From: Chloromonas sp. AAM2
Lineage: Eukaryota; Chlorophyta; Chlorophyceae; Chlamydomonadales; Chlamydomonadaceae
DNA length: 40,852 nt
Assembly: GCA_004335635.1 (NCBI GenBank)
Contig: QAXH01006253.1
Coordinates: 1-40,852, forward strand
Direction: 5' to 3'
In this document: piece by piece, positions 24,601-32,570 of the stretch
How positions within the stretch are numbered: the stretch's first letter is position 1
How the letters are laid out: every line of letters starts with the position of its first letter
Notes under the pieces: generated by a model
What the model saw: the letters and a program-made list of their open reading frames with translations, nothing else
Told to the model about the DNA's origin: nothing
The model's database searches: none
Made by a program: the position numbers and the translations under genes

Positions 24601-24623
24601 CTGTCACCATGCCGGTTCAGTAA
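11867..24623 (+). CDS. GAF-domain TKL-type protein kinase with candidate N-myristoylation site
   Basis: Twenty-three exons join in frame (about 1152 aa): 11867-11869, 11949-12347, 12454-12569, 12651-12865, 12984-13082, 13604-13709, 14437-14527, 15185-15340, 15890-16045, 16564-16718, 17168-17285, 17749-17901, 18388-18474, 18936-19037, 19366-19433, 19707-19929, 20437-20556, 21108-21198, 22362-22441, 22755-22919, 23192-23362, 23888-24046, 24198-24623. Exon 1 is only the ATG; splicing gives MGCASSTPADEQPAQSG, a myristoyl-Gly2/palmitoyl-Cys3 type start. Residues ~150-340 and ~400-540 look like GAF-type sensor domains (VPIRIAERMVGILTLGF; VFPLKVKHHIFGVVFC). The kinase domain spans ~624-960: GEGGFAKVF P-loop, VGIK lysine, HEIAIL helix C, HCDIKPANVLL loop (Cys for the usual Arg), SDFGLSR, GTAAYVAPEAL. 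A Ser/Ala/Gly-rich tail follows. Catalytic residues are intact, so an active Ser/Thr kinase is likely. The exon 4-5 join (acceptor 12981-12983) is the least certain. Confidence 0.8.
13087..13330. repeat. CAG/GCA-rich low-complexity tract in kinase intron 5
   Basis: The tract is dominated by CAG, GCA and GGCA steps (for example CAGCAGGGGTAGCGAGGCAAG). It follows the donor at 13083 and lies between two halves of the first GAF domain. One frame is open and Ser/Gly-rich, another Ala/Gln-rich; neither extends the GAF fold, so intronic is the better reading, but retention cannot be excluded. Confidence 0.6.
14003..14100. repeat. 33-bp tandem repeat, three copies, in kinase intron 6
   Basis: Units start GCATG at 14003, 14034 and 14067 and share GTTACATGG and a GCAGCTT or CACTTT end. 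The surrounding intron is full of scattered CATG and ACATG steps. Confidence 0.7.
14806..15035. repeat. Decayed upstream copies of the start of kinase exon 8
   Basis: Bases 14973-15035 align with the exon 8 start and its acceptor at 15181-15240. Both carry CAG, then TACCTTGCAAA, then GTTGAAGTTCT and ACATGCTAG, with several substitutions and a two-base insertion that breaks the frame. A second, weaker copy is at about 14806-14855 (GCAGACGGCACAG, then TGATCCACATGAGAGACGC). The frame-compatible acceptor is the last one, at 15182-15184. Confidence 0.65.
15616..15677. repeat. (TC)n(AC)n(TC)n microsatellite in kinase intron 8
   Basis: A run of CT repeats passes into about 12 AC repeats and back into CT/AC. 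It is an ordinary simple-sequence repeat. Confidence 0.95.
17351..17410. repeat. Downstream copy of the end of kinase exon 11, donor included
   Basis: Bases 17351-17410 repeat 17235-17294 at an offset of 116 bp with about 85% identity: GCTCACA, TGCTCAACACCA, CCTGGCAG, then ATAGTGCAG|GTGCGT. The reading frame and donor survive (LLTMLNTTLAAEYSIVQ), but no acceptor precedes it, so it is an intronic relic, not an exon. Confidence 0.85.
17624..17651. repeat. Short inverted repeat in kinase intron 11
   Basis: TTAGGGGG (17624-17631), an 8-base core TTTAAACC, then a CCCCCCTAA arm ending at 17651 form a near-perfect hairpin. It follows two GCCCAGG/GGGTTAGGG direct repeats. No function is assigned. 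Confidence 0.6.
18778..18810. repeat. Upstream copy of the start of kinase exon 14, acceptor included
   Basis: TTTGCAGACCCACGCCCTGA at about 18781-18800 matches the exon 14 acceptor and first codons (CTGCAGACCCACGCTCTGG at 18931-18949) with two or three mismatches. The copy loses the frame soon after. Confidence 0.7.
18936..19037 (+). other. Kinase exon 14: ATP-binding P-loop and invariant lysine
   Basis: This 34-codon exon encodes the glycine-rich loop (GEGGFAKVFRG) and VGIK with the catalytic lysine. It is listed separately because both of its edges have decayed copies in the flanking introns (18778-18810 and 19096-19140). Confidence 0.85.
19096..19140. repeat. Downstream copy of the end of kinase exon 14
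   Basis: GGCAAGGTTTGGAGGCCTG, then GGAGGTGACTGGTGGTTGGC, aligns with the exon end at 18990-19037 (GCCAAGGTATTCAGAGGCCTG, then GGAGGGGACTGGTGGTTGGC). A few bases are deleted and the frame is broken. The segment is followed by GGGTAAG, a donor-like motif. Confidence 0.8.
19519..19705. repeat. 34-bp tandem repeat running into the acceptor of kinase exon 16
   Basis: Units begin CTGGTTACTTG at 19519, 19553, 19587, 19621 and 19655, exactly 34 bp apart. A sixth, truncated unit (19689) decays into GGTTGGTTGG and then TTGCAG, the acceptor of exon 16. The unit is not derived from the exon. Confidence 0.95.
20275..20322. repeat. Upstream copy of the start of kinase exon 17, acceptor included
   Basis: TCCGCAGGCGCCCCATCCC, then AACAAGGTGTTG, aligns with the true acceptor and exon start at 20431-20465 (TCTCAGGTGGCCCATCCC, then GACAAGGTGTTG). 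The copy keeps an AG but diverges after about 35 bases. Confidence 0.7.
20344..20366. repeat. (CATT)n microsatellite in kinase intron 16
   Basis: About five CATT units lie 70 bases before the exon 17 acceptor. Simple-sequence repeat. Confidence 0.9.
21167..21992. repeat. 34-bp minisatellite, about 24 units, seeded by the end of kinase exon 18
   Basis: The first unit is the coding end of exon 18 (AMGYLHRMG) and its donor: GGCCATGGGATACCTGCACC, then GCATG|G|GTGAGT. Equivalent positions at 21177 and 21211 are 34 bp apart. Units continue to about 21990, with a few shortened ones (GGGCGATGGGATACC). GTGAGT survives only in units 1, 2 and 4; later units read GGGCGAGTG or GAGGGAGTG and cannot be donors. 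The array sits in intron 18, immediately before the catalytic-loop exon. Because stops are rare in the unit, ORFs over 260 codons exist in all three minus frames; they are by-products. Confidence 0.95.
22140..22345. repeat. Degenerate CATG-rich repeats in kinase intron 18
   Basis: Repeated blocks such as TGCCATG, TTTGCCATGTGTG and GCATGCCATG recur irregularly every 30-60 bases up to the acceptor of exon 19. They are distinct from the 34-bp array. Confidence 0.6.
23497..23572. repeat. Downstream copy of the end of kinase exon 21, donor included
   Basis: It aligns with 23293-23368: GCGTGCTGCT(A)GCCCA, then CAGTCAAGGCCT, then GATGAG|GT. The frame is broken upstream, yet the exon/donor edge (GATGAG|GTGAGG) is better preserved than the rest. 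It lies about 200 bp downstream of the original, within intron 21. Confidence 0.85.
23776..23812. repeat. Possible upstream copy of the start of kinase exon 22
   Basis: GGGCCCTGACCACTCTGACT resembles AGGCCCTGACGACCCTCAAC at the exon 22 start (23887). The match is short (about 16 of 20) and could be chance; it is included because it fits the pattern at other exons. Confidence 0.4.
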
Positions 24624-25811
24624 GGCGCCTTGTGTGATACCTTCCTGCAGCGACATTACGTCGTGCAGCACGGGTGCTGAACGTCATGACAGCATAGGTG
24701 CTATACGCCATGACAGCATGGGTGCCCCAAATGATTCTTGAACAAGGTCTGGGCGCCTTGGCTCTCTGGTAGACGGCGTTGCAGCAAGGCAGTTGGCAGC
24801 GGAACACTCAACCCCTGCTGGACGCACAGCTGCAGCATTGGTTCTTGGCTCTTCCGCATGCTTGCACAAGGGCCTTGCGTCATGCTGGGACAGGGGCTGA
24901 CCTATGAATGGCTTGGCTCCCTCAGCCTTTTCGTACAGAACATGGGAGGCGACATGCTGCCTTTGCTGCATAGAACACGGAAGGTACCTGGTGCATGAGC
25001 AATAACACGTGCTAGCAACGGCTTGGTGCAGGGGCTTGGTAAGCATGGTCAGTGACCATGTAGGCAATAACATGCAGGCGACACCAGCTTGTAGTATGGA
25101 TGCACATGGAAGTGACTGATGTAGAAAACATTTGGCTTTTGCATGGCATGCCTAGTGCTCATGCCATACGGATTCATCATTGGTGTCATAGCAGGGATGG
25201 CCCATGGGCCCATGGACTGCTCATGTGGACATGCACATGTGAGGCGCGCATGCATTGAGCAGTGCCGGCACAGCATGGGGTCTCATGCATACATTGAAGT
25301 GCTTTGTCGTGGGCATGGCCCATGCCTACTTCTTGACATTGACGTGCTCAATTCGCATGAACTCCACGGTTCGAGTTTGACATGCTGCACATTCTTGGTT
25401 TGGCGCTGGGTGCGTGCTCTTCCTGCTCTGGAACAAGCACAGTGCAAGAGCAGGCAAAGGGCGCATTTGCTGTCTGAGTGGTCATGACTGGGCAGGCCAG
25501 GCCAGGCTGGAAACTCAAAGAGGCAAACGAACAGCAAGACACATCCCATCAGAATAGCACAAACACAGGAAGTTGTTCGAACGAGGGGAAACACAGTGAA
25601 TGTGTTCATCATACCACACTGCACTATCAGTGGCTAAGAGCCGGGATTTGGGGAGCGTGCAGCCAGACTTTGGAAGAATGCTGTCGGGACGAGGTCGGTC
25701 AGAGGCCGTGCAAGGGCTTTGCAAATGCTGGGTGTAGCAGGGATATGGGTTGCGTGTGTATGGGTGTGAGTAAGTGGCTGCCGAGCCACACTGTTTAGCT
25801 GCATAAGCAGA

Positions 25812-26003
25812 TGCCGGATTAGGCATCCTTTTGCAAGTCTGCCTTTCCTGTGCATGTCCGTTTCTCTGGGGCATGGAAAAATTAAGTAACTGCATGTTTG
25901 AACCAGCATATGCCGGATTAGGCATCCTTGTGCGGGTCTGCTTTTCCTGTGCATGTCCGTTTCTGGGCGTGGGAAAAGTGAGCAACTGCATGTTTGGAAC
26001 CAC
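25812..26003. repeat. 99-bp tandem duplication, two copies
   Basis: TGCCGGATTAGGCATCCTT begins at 25812 and again at 25911, and most of the two units match (CCTGTGCATGTCCGTTTCT; AACTGCATGTTTG). Ninety-nine is a multiple of three, so a chance minus-strand frame reads through with a 33-residue repeat. Confidence 0.9.
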
Positions 26004-27790
26004 AATTCATGCAATGAGTGACTGAGATTGATGAACTCAGGCGGCAATGTGTAGCATAAGGGCTCGGTGGAAGAAAACGGCCTCACGTTTTGTGGTCTTC
26101 TTGGATTGGAAACGGACAAGGACTGTTGACTGTTTGTTGCCTGACACTCTGGTGCTCTTCGAGTGTCAAGGCAAGCAATGTGTTGCTCGAATAGCTGAGG
26201 TTTCTTGCATAGGCCGATGCCACTGGTTTGGCACAAATTCCCAAATTTCCTTTGGGTGGATGAGGAGCCTGCGTTCATGAGTGACTGTCGTATGGGGTCA
26301 CACGCGTGCTGTGTTTGTGAGTATCAGGCTTGTGGGCAAACCCTGAAGGAAGTGCAGTCATACATGGACATGAGTGCCAAGTGGCTTTGCTGTTTCCAGT
26401 CACATTGCCACGTGACAAGCTAGCCATGGTCATGTGACGGGCGTGGTACGTAGAGCATTGCTAAGGCGTGATGCAAGGCAAGGACCTGCCTGTTTGGTTT
26501 CATTTCAGCTGGTACGCAGATGGTGCGAGTTTTTCATGCACATCGTGCGCGCATGTCGCAGCACATGGCACGGACTGGGCATCATGCATGATCTAGGCTT
26601 TGCGTACGTGCACTGCTTTGCCCTCACGTAGCTTTTTCCATCTGGCTACATGGTTTGATGATACGTAGGATGTCACATCACGTGGCCGTTTGCTTACGTG
26701 CCAGAGACATGCGCTTGATGACCAACCGTTTCTTATCGTGCTTTTAGAAACGCTTTGTGCTGCGGTTGTGGCTGTCGGACGCACACCTTGGATCAAGAAC
26801 TGCATTCTTCGGAACCTGCGTTCACTTCTCCCATCTGTACTGGTAGCCAGATCAAAGTACATTAACTGCTGTCTGGCCATGCAGGCTTCACGGGCCTGCT
26901 GACCAATCAGACTTCTCATGCACGTACATGAAACACTGTTACAACATCCGTTGGCTGACCATCTGACAAACGTCTGGCATCAACTACGTTCCACAAATGT
27001 TATACCTGGCAAAGCTCTGTAGGATGACCCCATAGTCCACTAAGCTGCAGCGCTTTGCTGTGTAATTTGCACGTCTTGTAGTCACGATTGCTGAATTGTG
27101 ACAGGTCTATTCATGGGCGTCCTGAGAGACACATGCTGGATGATGAGGTTTGCCGTTCCGTGGATAGGGACTGCATCCGGCTGCTGCACACAAGGTTCAA
27201 CTTTGGCTTTGTGTTTGCACTAGTGGCAATGCGCTAGTGTAGCCAGCTGTCGTCATGCACTTGTTGTGGTCGATGATTGTAGTACCATGCAGTACAAACT
27301 GTTGTCCCTTGCATGCCTATGTGGCCCTTCACGCTTGCCAGGGCAATGGCAAAGATGGCCAAGCGCTGAACACAGGCGGTTCTGTGCTGTTTTCAAAAAC
27401 GTGTGACAGTGATTGACAGGTGGCATGTGCAGTTGTGAGGCGCTTCAGCATCTATTAAGCATTCGTCTAGCTCTGCTGCAAATGTGTGCTAGCCATAAAT
27501 TGAGGTGGGCCTCCTGTGATGCTTGATGCAGGTTTGCATGAGCAGATTCAAGACGAAATGTTATCATTAAGAATCGTGGCAAAAGACCATTGTACACAGA
27601 CCTTGGCGTGATATGCGGAAGATGGTTGAATGGAACTTTGCCCACGCCTGCGTTCTGTTGCTGCCTACTCTGCATGCTAGTGCGTATGCAGGCATCATGT
27701 AATACACATTGCAGCGATGTTCTGACCAATCATCGTGTCCAGTATCCCGTCATGGCAACTGCACATGAACAGTAAATCATCCAGCAGCGT

Positions 27791-27836
27791 AAGCTTGCTA
27801 GCGTTCGCGCTCGCCCCATTGATGTAATATATAGGA
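27791..27836 (+). repeat. Dispersed short element, right-end fragment (copy a)
   Basis: AGCTTGCTAGCGTTCGCGCTC, then TGATGTAATATATA, matches the second half of the element at 33594-33690. It is only the right end. Confidence 0.6.
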
Positions 27837-28100
27837 TGAAAGCAGGACCGAAGTCATAGCGGAAGCAGGATGGAAAACATGTCAGCAGCAGGGTTGAACA
27901 CCGGAGAAAGCAGGACCTGTGATGTTCAACCTGGTTGAAGACAGACTGTAAGCAGGATTGAACATAGGATGGAGGCATGGTGCCGTCACAGCGTGGATTG
28001 GTTATATATAGTGGATATAGTTGAGCACAAGCGCAAGCTGCGCAGTGGAGTACCATCCCAGGCGGCACTGACATGTAAGTGCACATCTCAGGCGTGATAC

Positions 28101-28125
28101 AGCAACAACAACAACAACAACAACA
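28101..28125. repeat. (CAA)n microsatellite flanked by a 13-bp direct repeat
   Basis: About eight CAA units lie between two copies of ACATCTCAGGCGT (28083-28095 and 28123-28135). Confidence 0.9.
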
Positions 28126-28230
28126 TCTCAGGCGTAGCAAGCACATATTTTTGAGGAAATATTCTAACTTCACGTCGGCTGTGAGCACTGTTCCTATGAC
28201 CCTCAGTATTTACTCTTGACCTGGCAGTTA

Positions 28231-30332
28231 ATGGCGAACTTCTTCTCCCTTTATGATGCCTTCAGTTATGCGCGGCAGAGCCACATAAGTAAGTCTGTAT
28301 GATCTGAAAACCTACTTCAATGCTGCCGAGATTAAATCACGACATGAACATCATGCGAGCCTGCACCCGTATCTGTGGCCCGGAAAGGTTGGTTGGGTGG
28401 AGGGCTGAAGCAAGGTACGACAGGCACTTGGCAAAACGGCCACGTCTGCATGACCGTTGCAGACACGCAACATTTCACCGGGCTGGCAGTGTGCGTAGGC
28501 GCAGAACAGGCCTTCACCACTTGGTTCCCGGCACAGCCCATTGGCGTATTTGGCGGTAGGATGATGGACGAAGTGGAATGGCAGGAAGTGATGAGCAGGC
28601 TGGCTGCCTCGGGCGGCGCGAATGATACGGATTGCAGCGAGCAGCAAAACGATGCGGTAAGTGCATTTATTATGCCGCATGGTCTGGTACTAGTAACCAT
28701 CCTTCATTCTTGCCCTCTCGATTTCATTATGACGAAAACCCCGGCTAATGTGCGTGGCTGTCATGGACAGCCGATGCTACTCTCACCGCATTTGTTCAGT
28801 GAATAATCGCGAAATTGAAGCGGCCTTTGAAGGTATGCAATTCGCCAGCCTGTCTGATGACTCCAAAGCTGGACCAGTATTTGCCACATAACAAGTGTCT
28901 GCCACATGACGGGCTGCCACATGACAAATGGACGTCGCCACATGCATGACCTTGGTCAGACCCGCCACATGCCAGCTGCTCACACTTTTCACTGTACATG
29001 CATGCAGTTGACAGCACAATGCCAGGCGCCCAGCTACCCAATCGCTGCTGCCCGACCTCATCCACCTGACACTCCCCTTAAACCCAAGCATGACAGCTTG
29101 AGCAGCCCAAGCACCCTTCGTCGGTCAACTGCTGGTGGCCAGCTCTCAGGCAGAATTACAGCTGCTGAGGTAGTAACAGGCGAGGCCAGTCCACGCATGC
29201 AAGCCAGTTCTTTCACCAGGACGCACAACCAGGATGAAACGGCCTTGGACTATTGCATGGAGCCAAGCAGAGCGCCAGGGCAAACAAACTTGGCCAGAAC
29301 CAAAGGTATGGCATATAGTCAAGGTCAACCAACACGCAGGGTACATCACCAGCTTCAAGGTTGTTGATAGCATTGAGTGACAAACCGTGATGCATGATTG
29401 AGGCCTTTGAGCAGACTCGCAGCACCCCGCGAATGGTCTACGCAACTGTTGGCCGCTGCCTCTGAAGTCTTCTATCCATCAGAACTGTCACCAGCAGAAC
29501 TGCAGTCAGTGCTTCTACTGTGTGCAATTAATGTCAACGACCTGCTGTCGGTGTTTCTGTAGGTGGTGTGCGCCGCAATGTGACCGAAGGCGTCCTCTGC
29601 TCGTCCCGCGGCATCCGCCGCATGCCGCGCTCCGACCTCTCCGCCGAGGACGGCGACGAGAACTCCCGCACATCCTACAGTCGCTCATCCAGTAACCTTG
29701 CCCTCTCTTCCGGCATATCTGGGTCCATTACGCAGGGCGCCCCACCCACTGCTTCATCGGGCGTTTTCCTCCGTAACGCCACTGGGCCGCTTATCAGCGG
29801 GCCCCTCAGCCCGCACCGGATCTCCAGCTCGTCAGTGCCAGTCGAAAGCGCGTCATCCAGCCCAATGGCCATGCGCAGGCGGTTTCAAAACCCGTCTCAG
29901 CCAGATCGTGTTTCTTCCTCGGGCACGTGTCATGACGAGGCCAATTCGGCTGGCGTGCTTGGTAGCAGTTCACGTGACAAGGCCCTCAAGCCAACCGGCC
30001 TGTCCAGGCAAAGTAGTAATGCGCTGGCGTTTCTAACGGACGCGTTAGTGGCGGCCCTGCCCATGTGCCGTCGCTCCAAGGCGAACGACAGCACATGCCA
30101 GGACGTGGCAACCGGCGGGGCTAACCTGCATGGCAGCGGTTTGTACCGCAGAATGGCTGGTGATGATGTATCGCCTGCTAGACTTGGTCCATCGAGAAGT
30201 GCCTCACAGTCGCAGTTGCTAAGCTATTGCAGCACGCACCGGGCCCCGCATAAGAGGGCTTCACGCCTTTCAGAAGTTTTGGCAACGCAACTTGCTAATG
30301 CTGTGCCAACACGGCCTGACTGCACAACCTGA
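28231..30332 (+). CDS. Ser-rich protein of unknown function (4 exons)
   Basis: Four exons fit with matching phases: 28231-28288, 28424-28656 (acceptor could also be before 28388 or 28415), 29008-29305 and 29563-30332, giving about 452 aa. Donors are GTAAGT, GTAAGT and GTATGG; the last acceptor is TTTCTGTAG. The start MANFFSLYDAFSYARQ lies in a short first exon in good context (TTAATGGC). Exon 2 encodes a compact stretch (CMTVADTQHFTGLAVCVG, then EVEWQEVMSRLAASGG) that may be a small folded domain I do not recognise. Exons 3-4 are low-complexity, very rich in Ser with Arg, Pro and Gly (SRSSSNLALSSGISGS), with no membrane segment or signal peptide, so a disordered, perhaps phosphorylated cytosolic or nuclear protein. 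No function is proposed. Exons 3 and 4 are the surest. Confidence 0.6.
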
Positions 30333-30806
30333 CTGCACAAAACGAACGCGCGCCTGTCTTGGCTGTACCAAGTCCGAAGTTCGCAGCACTGGCAGAGGAG
30401 TGGCTTGCGATCGGATCCAAGGGTAGTGGCACATGGATTGGCAGGCCCAAGCGCGATCAGGACACGATTAAGAGTCGTGAGCAGGCGTTGCGGACAATTG
30501 CAAGGCAGGTATGAGTCTGCATGCCAGACCGCATGCAGCTTCTGCTGCAAAGACATGGCTGGCCAGACCAATGCGGCCTATTCCAACTGGGTGTGGAGTG
30601 GGAGTGGAGGGGGAGTGGGTGTGGGGTGGGAGTGCATGTGGGTGTGGGTGCACACTCTGCGTTCTGTATCATGCCAAGGTATTCTGTGGCGCATTCTGGC
30701 GTATTCTGGTAATAACAAGTAGTAACAGATGTGCAGTGTTGGTTGATGGTGCTTGCGCTGCAGCTCGCACCCAATCCGGGGATAGAACTTTCCCCCTGAA
30801 CGTTTC

Positions 30807-30880
30807 CTTGCTCAGGTTGGCCAGGACGGCGCCCTCGCCTAGCTTTCTAATATTAACGCTCGGTGTATGTGGGGCCCCTG
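30807..30880 (+). repeat. Dispersed short element (copy b)
   Basis: TTGCTCAGGTTGGCCAGGAC, then GCGCCCTCGCCT, then CGCTCGGTGTATGTGGGGCC, align with the element at 33594-33690 and with the reverse strand of 35996-36088, with substitutions and an altered middle. Confidence 0.55.
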
Positions 30881-31757
30881 GTGACGTCCTCTCTATTTAT
30901 GTTCCGGAGCAATCTGGATAGTGCTGCAATGGTAATCATGCCAGAGCGCATTTCGTGATCTGTACCTGCATCATAAGCCTATGATCCAAATAGGCTCCTT
31001 GTGTTTGCTACGTTTTTATGCATTGAGAAGAGCCTTCATACTCGTTCTTACCTTGTGTGTTATGCACTAAGCTACCTTTCACCGCCTTAAGTCTGTGGAT
31101 GTCTGTTGACCTTATCTTTCCATCTCTGATAAACCCACTTCCCCTCGACCAAGGATGAATGTCACAGATTCATAATAGATGTAGCTAATGCTACTGCACG
31201 TGATTAATAGCACGTTTATGGCAAGCAGTTGCTGCTTTGCTTCAAATGTAGAGTCGTATGACTCATTTGCTTGTGCCAAAGATGTGGAACGTGGCAAGCA
31301 GTTGATAATGCTTAGCAAATGCAGCTGCTTGCCTACGATGTGGCTGTTGCTGGTCCTGGTGATTGACGGCAGGTTTGTGTGTGGAAATCACTTGCTGCTG
31401 TGGAACAACTGAAACTGTTTGCAGGGAGTGCAAATATGACCCTAAATAGCAGGGCTATGTTATGTTGTTTACGGCAGTGGTAGCCCAAACCGGATCCTTC
31501 AAGAGCGACCACTTGCCGTGGCAGGGTTGCATAATGTTGGCCACCTGGGGTATTGCCCACCTTGAATGTAGAAAGGCTGGTGACTGCTATGAAAGGTGGT
31601 GTTGAGTTGAATCTCACTCAGCTGACTGCCAGCTCGTGAGTCAGCCAGGCTGTTCCTACACCCATGAGCTGATGGCTTTGAATGGAAGAAGGCAAGCCGC
31701 CCTGATCCCTCAGACTCGTGTGTCTACCCTCTGGGCGTTTCCTAGGCGAGTCTTTTT

Positions 31758-31830
31758 GTTGCTCAAGCTTGGTCAGGACAGTATTCAGCCAGTGCGCGCT
31801 CGGTGCATGTGGGCCTCTCCTACTGGGGTC
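31758..31830 (+). repeat. Dispersed short element (copy c)
   Basis: TGTTGCTCAAGCTTGGTCAG, then GACAGTATTCAGCC, then GCGCGCTCGGTGCATGTGGG matches the same consensus. The CTTGCTAGC block is deleted. Confidence 0.6.
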
Positions 31831-32570
31831 TGTCCTGTGTTACTGTTATGCATGTGTGGTACTGGGTTGTCTAATGAAGGCTGTAACTAGGGAGGTCAGT
31901 CCGGGAAGGGTGTTTGTTCGCTATGAGTCTTTGGCTTGTGAGGTTGTAATGAGCACTGATGGGCTGTACTGTGCGTGTTCGCCACTGATGTAAGCATGTA
32001 GGGTCATCATCATGGTGCAGATTTCAGACATGCAAGCACTGCATACCTGCACGTCTGTGGCGTAGGACCTGACAGCAGATGGCTGCTAGGCAACATGCCG
32101 TTGTCTTTTTCTTCAATCGACTGTCCCTCAATGCTTCAGTGTGACAGATGATAACAACTGTATATAGAGTGAGACTGCAATACTCTATTTCTGCCTCAAT
32201 CTTAGCCATAGTACGTTAGAACGGACACGGTGGCGCACATGCGCCAAGCACAAACGTTAACAAGTCATTTCTCAGATGTGGCGGAAAATTGACTTGAGCA
32301 ACAAGTGTGAAGCAGAATGAAAATGAAAAGTTTGAACGATGAATATGAACAATGAAAATGAGAAGGTTAAAGGGGCAAGTAAACGCAGCCCATGACAAAG
32401 CATGCAAAGAATCCATCTTCCCTTCAATCATAATCAATTAGTGCCAAGTACTCAGTACGTTCCTGGTCAAACAACAAGAACCTGCGCAACTCAATTCAAT
32501 CTTACTGAAATGCGACAGGGTCACAGTCATACATCGGGATGACAGCAGCGTAGCCATTGCTTCAACGGTT

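Larger units (their letters stand above)
24624..28230. other. Intergenic stretch without a recognised gene
   Basis: No exon chain was found on either strand. Contents are the 3' UTR of the kinase gene (no clear TGTAA within 1 kb of the stop), a 99-bp tandem duplication (25812-26003), one dispersed-repeat fragment (27791-27836) and a CAA microsatellite (28101-28125). Open frames over 100 codons on both strands overlap each other and show no domain. Confidence 0.55.
30333..32570. other. Gap between convergent genes, no gene seen
   Basis: It lies between the 3' ends of the Ser-rich gene (+) and the CHRD gene (-). I see a G/T-rich stretch (about 30590-30650) and two copies of the dispersed element (30807-30880 and 31758-31830), but no exon chain. 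Confidence 0.55.

Noticed and set aside
25634..26278. 214-codon minus-strand ORF
   Set aside because: It owes much of its length to a 99-bp tandem duplication; no domain, no splice partners, random-looking composition.
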